Positions 22,918-36,468 of a DNA stretch of 64,000 nucleotides are shown one piece after another. The translations under genes were made by a program, and so were the position numbers. The notes under the pieces are model-generated. The model saw only the letters and a program-made list of their open reading frames with translations, made no database searches and was not told where the DNA came from. Source of the stretch: Brachypodium distachyon (Eukaryota > Streptophyta > Magnoliopsida > Poales > Poaceae); assembly GCF_000005505.3 (NCBI RefSeq), contig NC_016133.3, positions 5,332,001-5,396,000 on the forward strand. The letters are read 5' to 3'. Every line of letters starts with the position of its first letter. Within the stretch, counting starts at the first letter, position 1.

Positions 22918-25900
22918 ATGATCGAGCAGTTCGTTAATTTCGTCATCCGGCCGCCTAGGTACCCCTACCTCCCGCATGTTGCTTTTCCTGTTTGGTAGTA
23001 CAAATTGCCATGACGTTGCATTCGCATGCGACCTTGTTATTGTACTAAGTTGGAACAATGTGGGTGGAATCAAAGCGAATGTTCGGTACACATGCAACAT
23101 CAGGTCCGAACGGTTGTTATTTTCAAAATGCTCGTGCGTGTAATTCCCTGCCATGTTAATTGTACCGATGGTCAACTTTGGAAGTTTCACTTAGGCAGTT
23201 GGTTCAGTTAGTCGTACATAATGGTACATTGTCACCTGATTATTTTGTTGGCTCGTTGTGAATTCGTACTATTATGTACTGTACCATTTAAGCTAGAGTT
23301 AGGTTCAATGCAGTGCTCACGACAGTTGTCATTTATGTATAATTGTATCTGTACAGGCATCTTGTGTACCCATATAACATTAAGAAGTAATTTTAACCTC
23401 CTGAGAAACTTACGGAGGAGGGACATCGAGATAAATGGTAGGCTGTTGCACCATCTTTGGTGTTGGTTGTGAAGTTTATTAATTTCATGTGCATCCTTTT
23501 GGAAGCTACCTTTAAGGTTTAGCTTTGTTGGGAGAAGGATTGTTGGTGAATAATTATTCCCTTATATGGGATGGGCTGCGCATCCTGCATGGCGATGACC
23601 AAGTCAACATATAGTCAAGAAAATTCAACAACAGTCAACAAAGTCAATACCAGCCAAAGGAAGAATCAAGCAAACAAACAAATAAAAAAAGAATGGCCTA
23701 GGTGAACGAAGTCCACCATGCACCAGTGGCGTAGCCAGGATGGTCCAGTAGGCACAAAAATATTGGGTGGTCCAATTGACATAAACAAATTGAGCTTCAC
23801 AACATCAGGCGTCCTTCCCTGCCTTTGCCTAGTGCATAATGCATGCCGTTGGTCGCCTGTGTGCCGCGCCACTGAGCTCTCTGCTCGCTAGGGTTCGGAA
23901 TTTGAGAGCGGAAGAACGTCCGCGTTTGAGTACTCGAGTCGGAAAGGGTGCGATCAGGATTAGCGATCATACGGCTTGTACAAGAAAACGTACACCAGGA
24001 TGTGGAGGAGGCCGATGACACAATGAGATATTGATATGGACAAGACATCTAGCCTTGGGTGGACCATAAACCACCTCCTCATCCTTAAGCCCCGATGGAA
24101 TCACACACCAAGCTTTACCCCCCCCCCCCCCCCCCCACCAAATAACACACACACATGGCATGCGAGTATCTGACCATTTACCCTCACCTGGAATACAAAC
24201 TAATGGGAGAGGCCTAGAGCTCCAAGTGAGCCATAGTCTTGCGATACGGAAAGACCATGGCATGTGGGTATGTGACCATTCACTTGAGTCGAGAAGTCGA
24301 CGTGGTTCGGGAGGCTTGGAACGCAACACCCTCAACAATTCTCCTAACATAGGACTAGCTAGCAACGTGACCGGATCTATTAAAAAACATCGTGGTGTCT
24401 ATGTTGCAATGTTGTTAAGGGTATGATGACCTTTGCTACAAGGCCACTGTACGAACAATTAACACCTTACGTTCTTAACCCTTGAGCATCAACACCCCCC
24501 TAATCCTAGTGCTGTCTCACGACTACATCAAGGACGCATATAGTTTGTTCTACAGTATCAATTCAAACCAAGGCATGTCTCTTCATTCTTCTCATTTAAA
24601 TCTGAGAATCTTATAATAGATGTTGAGTTAGACCATCAGTGTCATGTGTATCTTAGGTTGCAAAGGTAAGTTTTACAGTCATTGACTTGTGAGTTGTGGT
24701 TTTGCATTGCACAAGCACGTCTTGACGTGTTCATTGCTAGGTTTGTAACATCAAATATGTTAGGCATGAATACCCGTACCTGATCTGATGGGATTGAGTG
24801 GTTGCTAATATGCAGGTCAGAGTATAATCCAGATCAGTATTTATGGGAGACCGAGTTTATCCTCGCAGGACGAAGGTACAAACGACTAGATTTGGAGGCA
24901 AGTAGGGTGACCAATTACCGAGGTTTCTTCTGTCTTTCATTTGATAATGAGAAGTGACACAACTGTGAATGTCTTTTCTAACCTTATTGCTATACTTTAA
25001 CCTGGCAGCTTACAAATGCAAGGGGCCATACCTTAAAATGCAGCCACTATGTTCCTGCTTTTATTCCGGAAAATACTGCCCTTCCGTGTGTGATCTACTG
25101 CCATGGAAATAGGTACCTACCTTGCGTGCTCACTGCTAGCATATGTTGGCACATTATAGGGCACTTCTTTGTTCTAGCATTCTGATTATATGTAACTTGC
25201 TTTAATATGCATTTGTAAGACTTTGGAAACTGCCACATTGGATTAATATTACAATTTATAAATATTGGCATGTCCTCTTTTTACGTGCTAATATAACAAG
25301 CTTTTTCTCTTAACTCAATGCAGTGGATGCAGAGCAGATGCAAACGAAGCAGCTGTAATACTTCTTCCTTCAAACATTACAGTTTTCACACTTGACTTTT
25401 CCGGGTCAGGTCTATCAGATGGGGATTATGTTAGCCTTGGTTGGCACGAGGTATACATCTAGTATCAGTTTTGGTCTTGTGCATTCATATTTTGGTGGCC
25501 ACGTTGTTCTGAAATTCACAATAATTTACTTCTAGAAAGAGGATCTCAAATCCGTGGTCTCATTTCTCCGTACCAATAAGCAAGTTTCCCGTATAGGCCT
25601 TTGGGGGCGATCGATGGGTGCTGTTACAAGGTACTTTCTGGATTGGATACACTGTGCTCCTTCGCGATGTATTTCATTTCAGCAATTCAATATTTTTAGA
25701 ATCGCAAGTCATTAGATTGTTATTGAACAAAATTATGTGCGTTCGATTGATTCCTGGTTCTTCCATTTAACTCTTTGATTGAGATGTTTAAGAACGTCTT
25801 CAGGCTTTAAGTTCATGCTATATATAATTGTAATACAGCCTACTGTATGGAGCAGAAGATCCCTCAATTGCTGCCATGGTATTGGATAGTGCTTTCACCA

Positions 25901-28900
25901 ACTTGCATGGATTGATGTTGGAACTCGTGGATGTTTACAAAATCAGAGTTCCTAAATTCACGGTATGTGCATCTTCTGCAGAATCTGTTGCTTTCTCACC
26001 ATTTTTAAAAGTATATCCTGGAAATGCTGGAAGGTACATTGCTTTAATATGTAGGAAATCATGACTTATCATTGTGGTTATTTCTTGTTTCCCTTGGAAA
26101 ATAACTTTGTACCATTTGAGTTTAGTTTGGACACACGAATCTATTCACCATCTGATTGCAACTTGCAAAAGGTTGTGACAACCGACAAGTTATCTTGTTG
26201 CACTCCTACTGAAATATAATTTCCAGACACTCAACTTTAACACACAAGTGACGAGTCAATAGGACTGTGTCTTTCCTATATTTTGAGCTTTCACTTATAC
26301 TATTGAGTTAGTAGATGAATCTATGTGCACAGTTGCTCAATGTTATGTATGGAAGGATGGCATGGGCTTACCCACAAACAAAGTCCATTTACTTGATTGC
26401 CAATGCAGTTTCAAGCGTGTCCATCTGCACTGTCCAGCAGGGCGTAGCAATAGGGTGGCCAGGACCACCCTGGGATTTTGCCATCAGCCCATATATCCTG
26501 GGATTTTGACCTCAGCCCATATGGCCATATACCCTCAGGGTGGTCGTGGAGATTTCTGTCGACCAGCACAAGTGCTCAACACAGCGACGCCCATCACCTC
26601 CATCGCTGGTGTCCTCTGCGGCCATCTCCCGCCCATCCTCCTGTGTCACATCCATGGCCACTGTTGTTCCACTCTGCTGCCCGGTTTCCTCTGCAGCCAC
26701 CGCATCCAGGTCATATACATTGCTCCTGTTCTTGGAGCCACCGACATCTTTTCCTGCTATTTGGACAAGATCACGAGCAGCCACATCCATCCATCTGTGT
26801 GTGTGCGCGCGTGCACATGCTTTCTCAATCTCTTCTTCACGCTCTTGCACAGTAGAGATGCGTGCTTTGATGAGAGCACACATATGTGTGTTTGTCTACT
26901 TCATAGATCCATTGGTCTGGCGGGCTTGTGCGGAGAGCCACCGCAATCACAATGCGCCATACAAAAGCTGGTGGCCTATGGCCTTTACTGGCAGCCGCAA
27001 TGCCCACATAAATTGCTCTCGAGCACCGTAAGCATATGGTGGGCTGCCGCAACCCAACCTGCTTGCATCCCTAAGAAGGATACTGTGTGTATTGGACACT
27101 GAGATGTGGTGAAGTTCCTTAATGCATTCTTGCTAACATAAACATTTCCCAAATCTTTGTGTGTTGCTGTAATTGCATAGCGTTAATGATTTGGTCTATC
27201 TTTTCAGGTTAAGATGGCTGTACAGTACATGCGACGAGTCATTCAGAAAAGAGCCAAGTTTGACATAATGGACCTTAATGTTATAAAGGTGCACGATATA
27301 AACTATACCTTGTCACAATATAGTTTGACATATCAAAACCTTACTTTAAGAACAATGTTTTAGAACTTAACTCGGGGAAGATAAAAGGCATTTTGCCACT
27401 GTGTATCATGAAACATGATCATTTTGCAATATCGTACCCATGCATGGCTCACTGCATGTGTTAGTGACCCATAAGGTGGCAATGTCATAAGGTGTTAGTT
27501 GTAGTTTGTTGCTTTATGCAATTTGGATGAACCACATCATCAGATTGTGCAACTGGCATTTTCCAGTTCAGCAAGGATAATGTGTAACTACTGATTAACA
27601 AATTTCAATCAAAACTCAGGAAATCACTTCTTTTTTTTTTCCTTTGCTTGGTATTGGCACAAATGTCTTGTACATCATTTGAATTTGGTCTGGACAGCAC
27701 TATAGGGGATACGGTGTAATTTAGCAAATTGAGCAAACTCAGAAAAATCAATCATTAGAATTTTTCATCTTGCCTAGATTCTGTCCAAATTTTCATATGC
27801 ATTATTTTTAATTTGTCTGAACAGCACTGGATTAGATCTTGCACTGTCTGTTTTCCTAAAGCTGTCAGCCCAACAGACCAAACGTGATTGACTTGTTATT
27901 GCTGGGATTTGAATGGCAAGACCTTCTGCAGTACTCTAGTAGTGTAGATTATTCACCCTTGACATCTCAAGTGTTATGGGTTTTGTTTAATTCCAGTAAC
28001 CTCTAAATTGCATGCTTATTTCAGACTGCAACTAACTTTAGTGTTGTTCTTTTTAACCAGCTAGCTCCCAAGACATTTATTCCTGCATTATTTGGACATG
28101 GTTTGAATGACATGTTTATTCAGCCTCACCACTGTGATCGTATTCACCAAGCATACGGGGTAAATGCATACATAGCTTGCTTTATAAAGTTTCACTGGCA
28201 AATAGATGTCACGTTGCATCTAACAAATAATATAGGGACTGCGGGTCAACTTCTCTTGCTGAAGCGCAAGGTAGTCATTTTCTAACACATGTGTTTCTGT
28301 GCAGGGGGATAAAAGTATAGTAAAATTTGAGGGTGACCATAATTCCCCAAGGCCTCAATCATATTATGATTCAGTTTCGATATTTTTTTATAACACTCTT
28401 CGCCCTCCTCAGTTGCCTCATGCATGCTCAAATAAGCTAAATATGGGTGCTTTTAAAGTTGGTGCCATGACCAATGAGGTAAAATTCATGAAACATTCAC
28501 TTCATAACTTAATATATTCTTTTGTCTGGTATGAAGTACTTCCAAGAAAATCACCTTTGTTTTTGGTTGCTTTTTTTACCTCAGTGTTTGTTCTTTGATA
28601 TCATCAATGGTCTGCGGGCAGCTAAAGCAGATGCAGGCAGTTCAACAACCGATACACATGGAATTCGAAATGGTCTGACACAGTCCCCTTCACATCTTGC
28701 AAGTTATAACTAGGTCTTGTTCACTAACTTTTTTTTTCAGCTACAACTTCAGTAGTTGAATTGCTGTCGGAGAGCGCAAATCAGTTGTCCATTAAGAATG
28801 AGGATGACTTGGTAGGTTTGTTAATGATATGTTCGTGTCTGATTTGAAAGACCCTTTCCTGATACATTTCCATGAAATGCAGGATTTCCTTTTAGATGCG

Positions 28901-29722
28901 AATCATAACCTCTCGGGTATGGATGGTGATAGTGCAGGATCGCATTTGCCGGTAAATTATATAAATTGTTTAGCTACCATTAATTTTGCAGCTAAGTCCA
29001 TTGTTATTTCCATCTAATTCATCTTTTAAGTTCTAACCATCCATTGAGGTCATTTTCTGTTATTGGCCTTGTCCTGCATCTGAGTTACTTCATTGTATGA
29101 AATGCTGATCAGTGGAGTACTGATATGGGTGGTCGGTACTCATACAGATCTTCAAACCATTTGCCTACATTCCATGCACCATTTGATGAATTTCCTGAAT
29201 CATGACAGATTCCCTGCTGTAAAATAGTTCATCCTGTAAGCTCTCTGGTGGTAATAACTAATAAGTGTCACTTCTTGAATAGGATAAAACGAGTAGGCAC
29301 AACGAGGAGTCCTTCTCATACACAAGCTCCAACAGAGAAAGTTGGGGCAGATGTTCATCTTTAGGGGCGGCCAGCGATGGGTCACCCCCGGGAGGCACCA
29401 ATGACAAGCACCAGGTAGTACATTGCTCGAGCTGCTTCCCTTCCAACCTCATCTAATTGACTCAAAAAGAAGAAGATTCCCTCCTGACCTGTAATCCTCT
29501 TGGCAGAACATGACGGTGCAGGCTCTGGCCACACCGCTGAGGCTGGAAAAGAGGAAATCTGTCAAGTCGTCGCCGCCCCCTAAGAGCAAGGAGAAGAAGA
29601 TCCACGCGCTGTGGAAGAAGCTGAAGCGTGAGAAGGAGGAGATGGGGGACAGTCTCTCCCAGCGCCTGAGGATGTGCCTGGGGCAGTCCCGGCACAAGCG
29701 AACCCACTCGTCTGGACAGTGA
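22918..29722 (+). CDS. Alpha/beta hydrolase (serine hydrolase, ABHD17/S33-like), basic C-terminal tail
   Basis: Fourteen exons: 22918-22958, 24816-24897, 25009-25112, 25324-25450, 25536-25630, 25839-25962, 27208-27288, 28061-28159, 28305-28478, 28585-28672, 28741-28811, 28883-28951, 29283-29414, 29507-29722; 500 residues. The second intron starts with GC (GAG then GCAAGT). Catalytic features: oxyanion region YCHGNSG (residues 71-77), nucleophile elbow G142-R-S144-M-G146, acid D235 in GHGLNDMF, His263 in EGDHNS. The N-terminus MIEQFVNFVIRPPR and FTLDFSGSGLSDGDYVSLGW are shared with a conserved uncharacterised plant family. After about residue 300 comes a low-complexity tail ending in a strongly basic segment (KSKEKKIHALWKKLKREKEE). 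The substrate is unknown; depalmitoylase activity is known for animal ABHD17 but cannot be assumed. Introns 1 and 6 hold repeats. Confidence 0.93.
23690..24430. repeat. Unclassified repeat-like insertion in intron 1 of the hydrolase gene
   Basis: Begins near CAGTGGCGTAGCCAGG (about 23725), a hAT-like terminal motif seen elsewhere in the window, and includes a run of about 19 C at 24118-24136. A matching right terminus and target duplication were not found, so class and borders are uncertain. Confidence 0.35.
26430..27105. repeat. Unclassified insertion in intron 6 of the hydrolase gene
   Basis: GC and coding-like composition differ from the surrounding intron. Open frames run through it on both strands (259 codons + at 26323-27102; 123 codons - at 26512-26883). 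Neither shows a family motif I recognise. The left side has GGCGTAGCAATAGGGTGG, again like a hAT-type end, but no partner was found. Confidence 0.35.
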
Positions 29723-29959
29723 ACTATACTCACCCAGCTTTGGTCTAACCCCCCGACCCGACAACACGCCCTGCTGCTGATCAACTGACGCCAACATCCT
29801 GACCACCGACACGACGCCGAGTTGAAGCTGACGCTAGGTGAATACGTACTTATACATGCGTGTTTGTATGTAATTTTAGTGCCACGTCTCTCGTGTGATC
29901 CGGCTGCGCGGATCAAAGGTTGTGTGTGAGCTTTGGCCGGGCACTGTATCTGTTGTATG

Positions 29960-30880
29960 CCCATGGATCATCGCTCTTCCGTCTCTCCTGGCTCGCTGTT
30001 GTATTTTCTCGTTGCCGCTCCGGATGTTGTAAAGTTGCCGATGCCTGTTTGGCGAAATGAAAGAAGGGATGCGGTGTTGCATTGCTTTTAGTTTGCTAGT
30101 CATCTGCCGTTCTGTGTTTCATTCATTCGGTGTCTCATGGACGTAGGCGCATTTTCTGCTCTGCTCAGATAATGATCGTGATCAGACCGCTGGGTACTGG
30201 CTTTAAAGTGGTAGTACTAGTAAAAACATCAATCAAACTCTGCCGTGCTACGGTCAGAAGCAACAAACATTGATCTCGAAAAGGGACTGCAAAATTTTCT
30301 TAAAACTCACCTCAAGTAACCTCTCTTCTATTGGATCAACAGCCAGCCATTTTTACTATTTTAAGTGCTTGAGATTGAGAAACAAAAACATACAAACGAC
30401 TGAAGAGAACTAGCGAAGTGTTGAAAATACAACCTAGAAAATCCAAAAGTTCCATACCGTTGTTTGAACGGCACATTATCAACTTAAGAAAATGTACGTT
30501 TGCAAATTGCAATCTACAACATTGTTAACAACAAACTGTCACATGTAGATGCAATGCACGCTTGGCATGTGCTATCATGGGAACTTTACTTGCACCAAAT
30601 TTGCTTACTCCGTATTTTTCTTCCAAAACATGCCACAGGCACAGAAATATACACGTGGTGGTACTCAAGTTCCAGAAATTTTGGAACGCGAAAACCAGTT
30701 CCTTTTTCTTCGGTTTCATTAGTCGCACAAGCACATACATACTTGATACACGTGCTGGTCTAAAACTGCGCACTCGCCATCGCCAGTCGGCCGGCCTGAC
30801 ACGGCCACGTGTCGGCCCGAGCACGAGTCGCGGGCCGCGCGGCCCAAACGGCCCGCCTAACCCGCACACCGCCCGGCCAC
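29960..30880. other. Intergenic between hydrolase 3' end and EF-hand gene
   Basis: Holds the rest of the hydrolase 3' untranslated region, an AT-rich spacer, and from about 30770 a GC-rich promoter/leader region for the EF-hand gene. No additional gene is supported. Confidence 0.45.
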
Positions 30881-32316
30881 CATGCATCCCCCTTCCGCCT
30901 CCCTCCTCCCTCCATTCCAGTTCCATTCCATCCAGGCATCCGCGCCCGAGCTCCCATTCCCCTCATCGGTTCGGAATCCCCCCGCGCGCGGCCCATCTCG
31001 GCGATCGATCTCTCCTCCCCCTCCTCCCGCCCGCCCGCACGATCGATCCCCGGAAGCGCTTCCTTCTCGCGCTGCTGTTCCGATCGATGCATTGAGCTCC
31101 TCCTGCCCAGGCAAGCCCGTTTGATTTGCGTCATCTTTCCACCCTCATTTGATTAACTTGTGTCGAAGTTTGGTGCAATGTCAACGTTATGGGTCGCGGT
31201 GGGGGTAACGGTGTGGACGTGCGGATTTGTCGATTTGTCTGGGGTGGATTTGGTGGCCTAGCGGGGTCTTTGTTAAATTGTCTTGTCATTGGTTCTTTGC
31301 CTAATAATAATTGCCTTCCGCATTATAATTTATTTTATGCAGTTTTTTAATCGGCTCAAAAGTACTCCCATTATTCATTGTTCATACTCTGTTTCCTTTA
31401 ATTTGAAAATTTTAATAGTACTAGTATAATTGTTTATGCAAGCGCTTTGTTGATATGGCCTAATTTGGTTCCTGTAATTCGTGTTGGCTGAGGCATTCAA
31501 CTTTTGATATGTGCATGATACCGACAAGCGAAAATGATGGCATGATTGATGTAAAGGTGTGAATCATGATGCGCGTGACAAGGCAATCGAACCAAAATGT
31601 AATCATCACTCATAAATACTGCTGGAATATTGATAATTAGGTAGAGATATCCTACTTTAGGAGACTAAGTAGAGCTAGAGATTATATATGCTTTCTTGGC
31701 CTCCACTGACCTTATGCTGCAATCCAAGCAAGTTGGCAACGTTATTGTTTTCCTAGCCACCTTCAATTTCGCTGATGGCCGTCAAGTAACATCTCAAGCA
31801 CCGTTGTTGTTTGTTCTCATTGTATCTGCTTTCGCTCTTAGTCTCTTCATCACTTTTGTTTCTAAATCATGATATTCCCAATGAACTTTCGATGTTCCAA
31901 AGGCATAACTTTGACCATAAACGTTAAAATATTACTGTCTAAACAATGTATTCCATTTCCAGCAGCTGGCAGCATTGCGTTAAAGTATTGTATTTCCAAC
32001 TATAGGAGACTATGCCTAGTTCTTAGTGTCACTTCTAGAAGAGCTTTGTTCATCGCAGTTCGTTAATCGATTAACTTATACTAATATTTAGTATATTAGC
32101 TTTCTTTGTTTAATGATGAAATTCAATGTAGCTTTCTAGTGTCTGCTTCTATCATTATAGTATTGGTGGCTCATGGAGTTGCCAGCTTAGTGGATGTGTG
32201 GAACATCCTCCAAGTAAGGGTAGCTGCTTATGCACAAGCTCTCATCTCAAGCATATTATGTACGTTTCCAGGTAAAAGGTTTCTACCACTTTTACAAAAT
32301 TGAGCAATTTGCTGAA

Positions 32317-34386
32317 ATGGGGGGTGTCATTGGAAGGGGAGACTCCCCTAGGCACGGTTCACCAGCATCAAAGTTAGAGCAGAAGATGGTCGAAGCCATG
32401 CAGCAGAGGGCGCAACAAGGGACTACCATGAAATCCTTCAATAGTGTCATCATGAAGTTCCCTAAAATTGATGAGAGTCTGAGAAAATGCAGGATTATCT
32501 TTCAACAATTTGGTGAGTACTCTACCCCTCCCGCCTTCCCTGCCTGTGCAGGTTCCAAACCTCAAGGGAAATGCTGTATGTTGAGTCTCTAGTTGTACTT
32601 GGAGTAATTTTTCTTTCCTCTATTACATAGTGATTTCGTTTGCAAATTTTGTCATTGATTGTTGAGTTTATGAATTATCCCTTTCCTTTTGATGCTTTAA
32701 CAAATATTGTAATGTATTTCTGCAGATGAAGATTCAAATGGTGAAATAGATCAAGAAGAACTGAAGCATTGTTTCCAAAAGCTGGATATCTCATTCACAG
32801 ATGAGGAGATAAAAGATCTATTTGAGGCATGTGACATTTATGAGCACATGGGCATGAAGTTCAATGAGTTCATTGTCTTCCTGTGCCTTGTTTATCTTCT
32901 CAACGATCCAGCTGTGTCAGAAGCAGTATCCTTTGTGCTTTGATATAGAAAATACTCCTACCTTTTGAGTTTTTGCTGTCATTTGTGCAAATTAGACTTC
33001 TTTTAATACCGGAAGCACATGCGAGCTATAATTAGGAAGCTATAAAGGTGCAACCAATTCATATAAGCAACATCAATTTTCTCCATTATAAACAAAATCT
33101 GAATGTGAATATTTTTTATTGGCAAGATACAGTATGATTGCGCTTGAAGCTAATGGTTGGTAGTTGGTGCACTAACATATACTAGTACTCTTGCAGAAAT
33201 GAATTCCTATGTTTTTCGTGCAATACATTGATATATCAGTATAGGGACTAGGGGCTGGAGCTATTTCAGAAGTGCCTCAGATCGGGTTATTCTGTGAAGA
33301 TGTAAATTATCTACGGAGTAGTTTGCAACAAAACCTGTTTAAAAATTGTCCAGGGGATACAGTTTCTTTCTTGAACATCTTTTGGTCATTATAGATAGAG
33401 ATATAAGGGCAATTATGTAGATATGTCTATTCATGTGTTCTATTTTATGAGGAGACTTGTTATGTCCTTGATGTGTTTGCTTTAGAGAAAAAGAATGGGA
33501 CTGGGTAACCTTGAGCCAACTTTTGAGACGCTGGTTGATTCATTTGTATTCTTGGATAAGAACAAAGATGGATATGTCAGTAAGAATGAGGTAATAGAAG
33601 CGATAAATGAGACCACTGCAGGAGAACGGTCTTCTGGGCGCATAGGTGTGAAAAGATTTGGTGAGTTATCTGATCTCCCCTGTGGCATCGTCTTGAATTT
33701 TGTAAAAAAATTGAAGCATTATACAAAGTCTCGTACTTTTCTGTTTGGTTTATTTTAGGTATCTCAACTAAAATTATAAAACTAGATAAATGATAATTAG
33801 CTTTAGGCATCCTATGTTGCTACAACATCATTTTTAGAGGCCTCTCTGCGGAAAAAAATTCTCGAACAGGCCTCTCTGCAATTGAAGAAAGTATTTATAG
33901 AAAGTATATCTGCTGGTGAAAACAACTGTGGCACACCCTTATGTAGTTGCTTTGAATGTCAGTGTGAAATAATAGACGGGCAACCTTTGAACGTTGGTTG
34001 AAAAGTATAATCACATACATGTATAGGTCTCAAGCTATTGCCACTTCTAAATTGTTTTGGCATGTTGGTGCCAACCCTGAGCAGTAGGGATGCTTGCAAG
34101 TTTTTTCCCTTCATGCTTTGCATTTGGAGGATCTTTGTTTCATTGCAACTACTGCCTGGAGGTTGGTGATTAGGAATTTAGGGTGTAGCAAATTAGTGGT
34201 ATTACTTATTCCTGTCCATATTACAGGAGTTTATTTGTTTATGTTGACCATTAAGTTTACTCTTTGGTGGTTTCAGAGGAAATGGACTGGGACAAGAATG
34301 GAACGGTGACCTTCAAGGAGTTTCTCTTTGCTTTTACTCGCTGGGTGGGGCTCGACGAGAATGAAGACGACGAAGATGATGAATGA
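32317..34386 (+). CDS. EF-hand calcium-binding protein (CML-like)
   Basis: Four coding exons: 32317-32512, 32726-32925, 33486-33660, 34277-34386; GT-AG; 226 residues. Three EF-hand loops keep all ligand positions: D66-D68-N70-D74-E77 (DEDSNGEIDQEE), D156-N158-D160-E167 (DKNKDGYVSKNE) and D194-D196-N198-E205 (DWDKNGTVTFKE). A fourth, after the first, is degenerate (CDIYEHMGMKFNEF). The C-terminus is acidic (DENEDDEDDE). The N-terminus MGGVIGRG is a weak candidate for N-myristoylation. The architecture resembles plant CML21/CML22 proteins. A calcium sensor role is inferred from loops; targets are unknown. A 5' splice acceptor at 32270-32271 shows the coding exon begins at 32272, so a leader intron of about 1.1 kb separates it from a GC-rich leader at about 30880-31117. 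Confidence 0.92.
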
Positions 34387-34499
34387 GCGCAACTGAAGAT
34401 TAGCCATTCTGAATAGGCCTCCAGCAGCTTTTCTACTAAGATAATCAAAGAGTAGTTTCCTTATGTTCATTGGTGCCTTGCAAATTATGCCTGTTTATG

Positions 34500-36039
34500 T
34501 TCGATTGAACCAGTTGTCTGACAGAATTTAGCGATAAAAGATTGCTTTGCTGGTGTCTGATTATAGATACCATGCCATTCAAAAATCTGTACGCTCTCCG
34601 ATACTGGAACACGCAAAAATGTAAATCTGAAAAGAGGTGTTGGTTCTTTCCATCGAAGTTGAATATTTGTTTCTTTTCTGAAGACGGTCGCTGAGCTCTG
34701 TTACTGCTCCGGCCTCACAAAGTACAATTGCAACTGCAAGGATATTACCACGGATTCTCTAACTTGCTCCATGGTGACTTTGGGCATTGACACGTGAGCC
34801 CTTCAGCCATGGGTCCCACGTGACAGTGACCCAAAGTCACTCTAAAGTATGGCAGAGGATCTGTGCAAATTTATTATACTACATGCAATTCAGAAAGAGC
34901 AATACTGTTCCCTCAAAGTATTAGCACGGATCGCGCCGCTTTTTCCATTGCCCGTTTCGTACAAAATGTGAGTACTGAATGTTTTATTTTTTTGCGAAGT
35001 ACTGAATGGCTTCTCGAAAAGAAAAAAAAGTACTGAATGGCTTCTCGATTGATAGGCTCCCAGTTGACAAGGATACAGAACCCAAGCCAAAGGATTCATA
35101 ATCCTAGGTGAAGGATTGGGACGAGAGATTAGGTTTATCGTAAATTGTCCAAAACCATCACCATTAAACCCAAGTTACAAGCCTATAACATAACCACCCA
35201 TCCTCATGTCCATTCCCAAATCTACCGTCAGGTACATAAAAATGCGCACCGTTGCAGAATGCATTCTCTACCGCACCTCGAAAAGAAGGTGACGGTTCAG
35301 ATATGCCAAATCGGCCCTAACGAGGTGTGTCTCACCGTGAAAATCGTTGTTAGAAAGAACTTCGAGCCGCAATGGGTGTCTTTTGCAACAATTTGCCACA
35401 AGAGAGGAGGTTTTTGAGAAAAAGAAAACATAAAGAGTGGTAGTTATGCCGTAGGTCGTGTTCAGTTGTGGTGATTTTGAGAAAAGTGTGGGTAGATATA
35501 CTTGGTCGTTGTTCTTGGACTGGGCTACATGTAGGCATAAGATAAACTGTGATTTTTGTAAGTCTGTGTCTCTGAAAATATTGTTTTATTTTTATTTTCC
35601 GCAAGAAAATTTCCATTTTCTTACTTTGTTTTCAAAAAATAATTGAGGCAAACAAGTGGAAAGATTCAAATCTATTTTTGCACTTGACAGGCAATAGAAA
35701 AAGGCAATGTATCTTGCACAAATCTTGGTTCAATGCAAACTCGCAAACTTTCATCATATGTCATTAAATCTGCAACATGCGTTCCCGATGAGAGTGAAAA
35801 TCAAAGGTAAGATAATATAAAATACTCCATCCGTCTTATATTAAGTGACGAAATATTACATGTGTCTAGATGTCTTTTAAGTATAAATATATTCATATTT
35901 GAGCAAATTTGAGTATAAATAAATAAAACGATTTATATGGAAAACAGGGTGTTATGATCCCAACCTTTGATCATCCCCACGCGTTTTAATATCATTTCCG
36001 TACGGATGGGCTTACCGACCGTGCCACGTGGAGCAGCTG
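34500..36039. other. Intergenic; partial Stowaway-like sequence
   Basis: CTCCATCCGTCTTATATTAAG at about 35825 is the left end of a Stowaway-like MITE whose right end is missing. Open frames are short and unrecognised. A short duplicated phrase (AAGTACTGAATGGCTTCTCG) occurs at 34998-35017 and 35029-35048. Confidence 0.45.
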
Positions 36040-36468
36040 GCAGGAGAGGGAGAGATAAAGAGAGATCTGATCGTCTGAGGGAGGAGTCAGGCAGGTAGCC
36101 CTGAAGAATCCTGTTGCAGGCAGCCAGAAGAGGCAAGATCCGAGGTAGGTAAACCCTGCAAATTCTTTCTTGATTTCTCCATCTATGGTTTCATTTGATT
36201 TGATCCCACTAGAAAAGCGATTCCGTTTCTACCCCTTTGATGGATCTCGTAGTCGGATTAAGTCGAGGAATAGTCCATTTCTTGTTTGATTGACTGCTTC
36301 CTTCCTTGGGTCGGTGGATTCCGCAAATCAATCTGTTTGACTGACTCCGGAAGGAAAATTTTCTGTCTTCACGATCCTCAATTGAGTTGAGATGGGGCGT
36401 CTTGTGAGGTGTCCATTACTGATGCACCACTGTTGTTGGGATGCATCTATGCAGGGTTAGCAGCTAAG

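Noticed and set aside
24118..24136. Run of about 19 C
   Set aside because: Simple homopolymer in an intron; could be assembly noise and carries no further structure.
26323..27102. 259-codon plus-strand frame
   Set aside because: Lies inside a hydrolase intron, starts at an arbitrary codon and shows no domain; kept only as a composition oddity.
30562..31156. Overlapping frames of up to 177 codons on both strands
   Set aside because: Pro/Ser/Arg-rich translations of a GC-rich promoter and leader region; no conserved motif.
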